A DNA stretch of 11,351 nucleotides from Phoronis ovalis (lineage: Eukaryota > Phoronida > Phoronidae). The position numbers and the translations under genes are program-made. The stretch is taken from NCBI GenBank assembly GCA_028565635.1, contig JAOXYB010054045.1:1-11351 (forward strand). Direction: 5' to 3'. The stretch's first letter is position 1, and every line of letters starts with the position of its first letter. This document shows, piece by piece, positions 9,901 to 11,351 of this stretch. Under the pieces are notes generated by a model. That model had not been told where the DNA came from. It worked only from the letters and a program-made list of their open reading frames with translations, and made no database searches.

Positions 9901-10010
9901 CTACACTGCCTTAACTCTGATAATATATTACAAACTCCAGTATTGGATAATGTTTTCATTGTATCTTTGTTATAGCATGGCACATTGTGTTTTCTATATA
10001 ACCGCACGAC

Positions 10011-10032
10011 TTGGCCCTCCTATGAGGGTCGG
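10011..10032 (+). other. GC-rich hairpin in the putative 3' UTR
   Basis: GGCCCTC (10013-10019) can pair with GAGGGTC (10024-10030) across a four-base loop, CTAT. This gives seven pairs including one G-U, with two more wobble pairs possible outside (TT with GG). It stands out from the AT-rich surroundings. It could be a local RNA fold in the 3' UTR, but no known element is recognised. Confidence 0.45.
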
Positions 10033-10714
10033 GGGATAAGCTGTCATACACATACTAAGCCTGGCACATGCAGCAAAATCGTTTCTATATTTACTATGCT
10101 ATATTGGTGTAGCAAACATATGAACAAGGTGACGGATAGTACCAAAGTACAGCATATACGTAACACTTTGTGACAAAAATAATGTAACTCTTTACTTGTA
10201 ATTCTAACACCAAAACGTTTGAAAAAATTATTTTGCATAATAATAATAAGCAATAACTTAGTATTAATTGCTGTTGTAACTATAGTCATTCAGTATATAA
10301 ATACATGAGACCCCGCGCAAATAGGACACTATAAAGAAATAACTTAAGTAAGATGGTAATTTGTCCTTTATGTTACAATTATATCGAGGACTGTAGCAAC
10401 GTTAACACAACGTCCCTTTGCTATAATTGTTTAATTGATTACCGGTAATTAGAAATTGGTTTCATGCACAATATTTGCATGTGTCATACATGTTCTAGAA
10501 TATTTTTACTACAAGTTTGTTAACACACGTTTTTATATTTTACTTTAGGATGTCTATTTTTATATATTATACATGATCGTTATATATGAAATCAAAATTA
10601 TTAGGTAATATAAAAAAGTTAAAAGCAAACTATATCTTTTGTTCACTCAATTACTTTTTAGATTTTAAAATAGTGCATACATATTCTTAAGATTCGCGTT
10701 GGTCATTACAAGTT

Positions 10715-10728
10715 CCAGTATTTACTGG
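10715..10728. repeat. Short inverted repeat CCAGTA-TT-TACTGG
   Basis: Two perfect six-base arms are separated by TT and flanked on both sides by ACAAGT (10709-10714 and 10730-10735). This is a small palindrome within the putative 3' UTR. It is too short to assign to an element. Confidence 0.4.
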
Positions 10729-10845
10729 TACAAGTATGTAGACACAGGGCGGAGCAACTGTATGGGCTAATGAGATCAATTAAGACGTCGACCAAGCAAT
10801 GTGGCTTAGGTTCGAACTGTGCAAAATTTGACTATCAGTCTTTAA

Positions 10846-10851
10846 AATAAA
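10846..10851 (+). terminator. Canonical AATAAA polyadenylation signal
   Basis: AATAAA lies in the sequence TTTAAAATAAAAATATAAA and is followed by a T-rich stretch (CTTTTTTAAC, 10860-10870) of the kind often found downstream of cleavage sites. It is the first exact AATAAA after the stop of the 702-aa gene, which favours it as that gene's poly(A) signal. Confidence 0.45.
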
Positions 10852-11113
10852 AATATAAATCTTTTTTAACAGCCAGGGTTTAATAGATCTCTTTAATTTT
10901 GTAATTTGGTTCCCCCTCTCCCTCTTGAGTACTTCCTACTTCCTCTCAAACCTGGGCTCCCCTTTATTGTTCAGCGCATTATTAAGGGCGCCACCTATTG
11001 GTCGCAATGGATGCGCTGATTCCCATGGATGTGATAATATTTAGTAGCTAGGCTATTTTACCCTGCCCGGGTCATTCAAAGTTTTTTAGGTGCTAGGTAT
11101 GTGCCGTCGGATG

Positions 11114-11219
11114 AAATCTAAAATTTTAGCTTACGATAGTAAACCAAGCCCAACTGTTTGCAAATATAGCGGTAATAATCTAAAATTTAAAAATATTTGA
11201 GTAGATATCTAAAATTTTA
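11114..11219. repeat. Three dispersed ATCTAAAATTT copies
   Basis: Copies of ATCTAAAATTT or AATCTAAAATTT lie at 11114-11128, 11177-11189 and 11207-11219. Two of them extend to the palindrome TAAAATTTTA. Spacing is irregular, suggesting a degenerate repeat array or the internal part of a transposon-derived element. Confidence 0.5.
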
Positions 11220-11230
11220 TAAAGTTTCCT

Positions 11231-11305
11231 GGAAGCAATTCAAATTTTTGTAGCAACTTGTAGCAAACCAAAGTTTTTAAATTTTGTACGGTAGCAACCC
11301 AAACT
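11231..11305. repeat. Degenerate GTAGCAA-CCAAA repeats
   Basis: GTAGCAA occurs at 11250-11256, 11260-11266 and 11291-11297, with a related AAGCAATTCAAA at 11233-11244. The copies are followed by CAAA- or CCAAA-type sequence and T-rich tails, giving diverged units about 27-31 bases long. A further relative, AGTAAACCAAGCCCAACTG, begins near 11139. Confidence 0.45.
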
Positions 11306-11323
11306 GAAAATAAAACGGAAAAA

Positions 11324-11351
11324 GTATACAATCCCGCGGGGTATACAATCC
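11324..11351. repeat. 17-bp tandem repeat truncated at the window edge
   Basis: GTATACAATCC at 11324-11334 is repeated exactly at 11341-11351, separated by CGCGGG. The unit is therefore 17 bases, and the second copy is cut by the end of the window. The CCGCGGG core is strikingly GC-rich for this region. More copies probably follow outside. Confidence 0.6.

Larger units (their letters stand above)
9901..10870 (+). other. Putative 3' UTR of the 702-aa gene
   Basis: Downstream of the TGA there is no further coding-like frame. The first canonical AATAAA on the plus strand after the stop is at 10846, giving a 3' UTR of roughly 950-970 bases if that signal is used. The stretch is AT-rich apart from a GC-rich hairpin at 10011-10032 and a small G-rich run beside it. 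Shorter forms using non-canonical signals are possible. Confidence 0.4.
10880..11351. other. Compositionally distinct, repeat-bearing right flank; possible transposon-derived block
   Basis: From about 10905 the sequence has a pyrimidine-rich tract (CCCCCTCTCCCTCTT and onward to about 10970). A more GC-balanced segment with GGCGCCACCTATTGG near 10988 follows, then the degenerate repeats. No coding frame or clear terminal repeats are visible, so the element type is left open. Confidence 0.35.

Noticed and set aside
10044-10289. 81-codon minus-strand frame and an overlapping 62-codon plus-strand frame in the 3' UTR
   Set aside because: Both are short, lack motifs and fall in AT-rich UTR-like sequence.
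1-11351. Search for CRISPR arrays, bacterial operons, viral genes and retroelement reverse transcriptase
   Set aside because: There are no regular repeat-spacer arrays, no clustered tight ORFs, and no reverse transcriptase, integrase or transposase motifs in any frame long enough to judge.

Overview
The window looks like nuclear DNA of an animal, most likely an invertebrate. It is AT-rich and gene-poor. It holds eukaryotic-type splice and polyadenylation motifs, a microsatellite and degenerate repeats. There are no operons, ribosome binding sites, tRNAs, rRNAs or CRISPR arrays. The phylum cannot be settled from the sequence.

Layout: positions 1-7412 contain no coding region I can defend. This stretch is AT-rich intergenic or intronic sequence with scattered simple repeats, including an alternating purine-pyrimidine tract at 6711-6738. 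At 7413-7547 there is a short coding-like segment directly behind a good 3' splice acceptor and closed by TGA. I read it as the last coding exon of an upstream plus-strand gene whose other exons I could not find. An ATTAAA polyadenylation-type hexamer follows at 7654.

The one clear gene is an uninterrupted 702-codon reading frame at 7792-9900 (+). Its start has a favourable context and an in-frame stop just before it. The protein is mostly low complexity and probably disordered. It has an acidic, Asn/Asp/Gln-rich N-terminal half, a Ser/Arg/Lys basic block, several Ser-Pro sites, and a more structured C-terminus with a duplicated ET-x-Q motif and a charged terminal helix. I do not recognise the family. 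Its putative 3' UTR runs to about 10.87 kb, holds a GC-rich hairpin, and ends near AATAAA at 10846.

The right edge (about 10.88-11.35 kb) changes in composition. It carries ATCTAAAATTT and GTAGCAA repeats, then a 17-bp tandem repeat cut off by the window end. This looks like a repeat or transposon-derived block.

The two coding segments lie on the same strand, 244 bp apart. That allows tandem genes, a polycistronic unit, or a spliced leader exon with an upstream ORF in front of the 702-aa gene. The sequence alone does not decide between these. I found no convincing novel multi-gene system. The best leads are the unrecognised 702-aa protein and its short neighbour.
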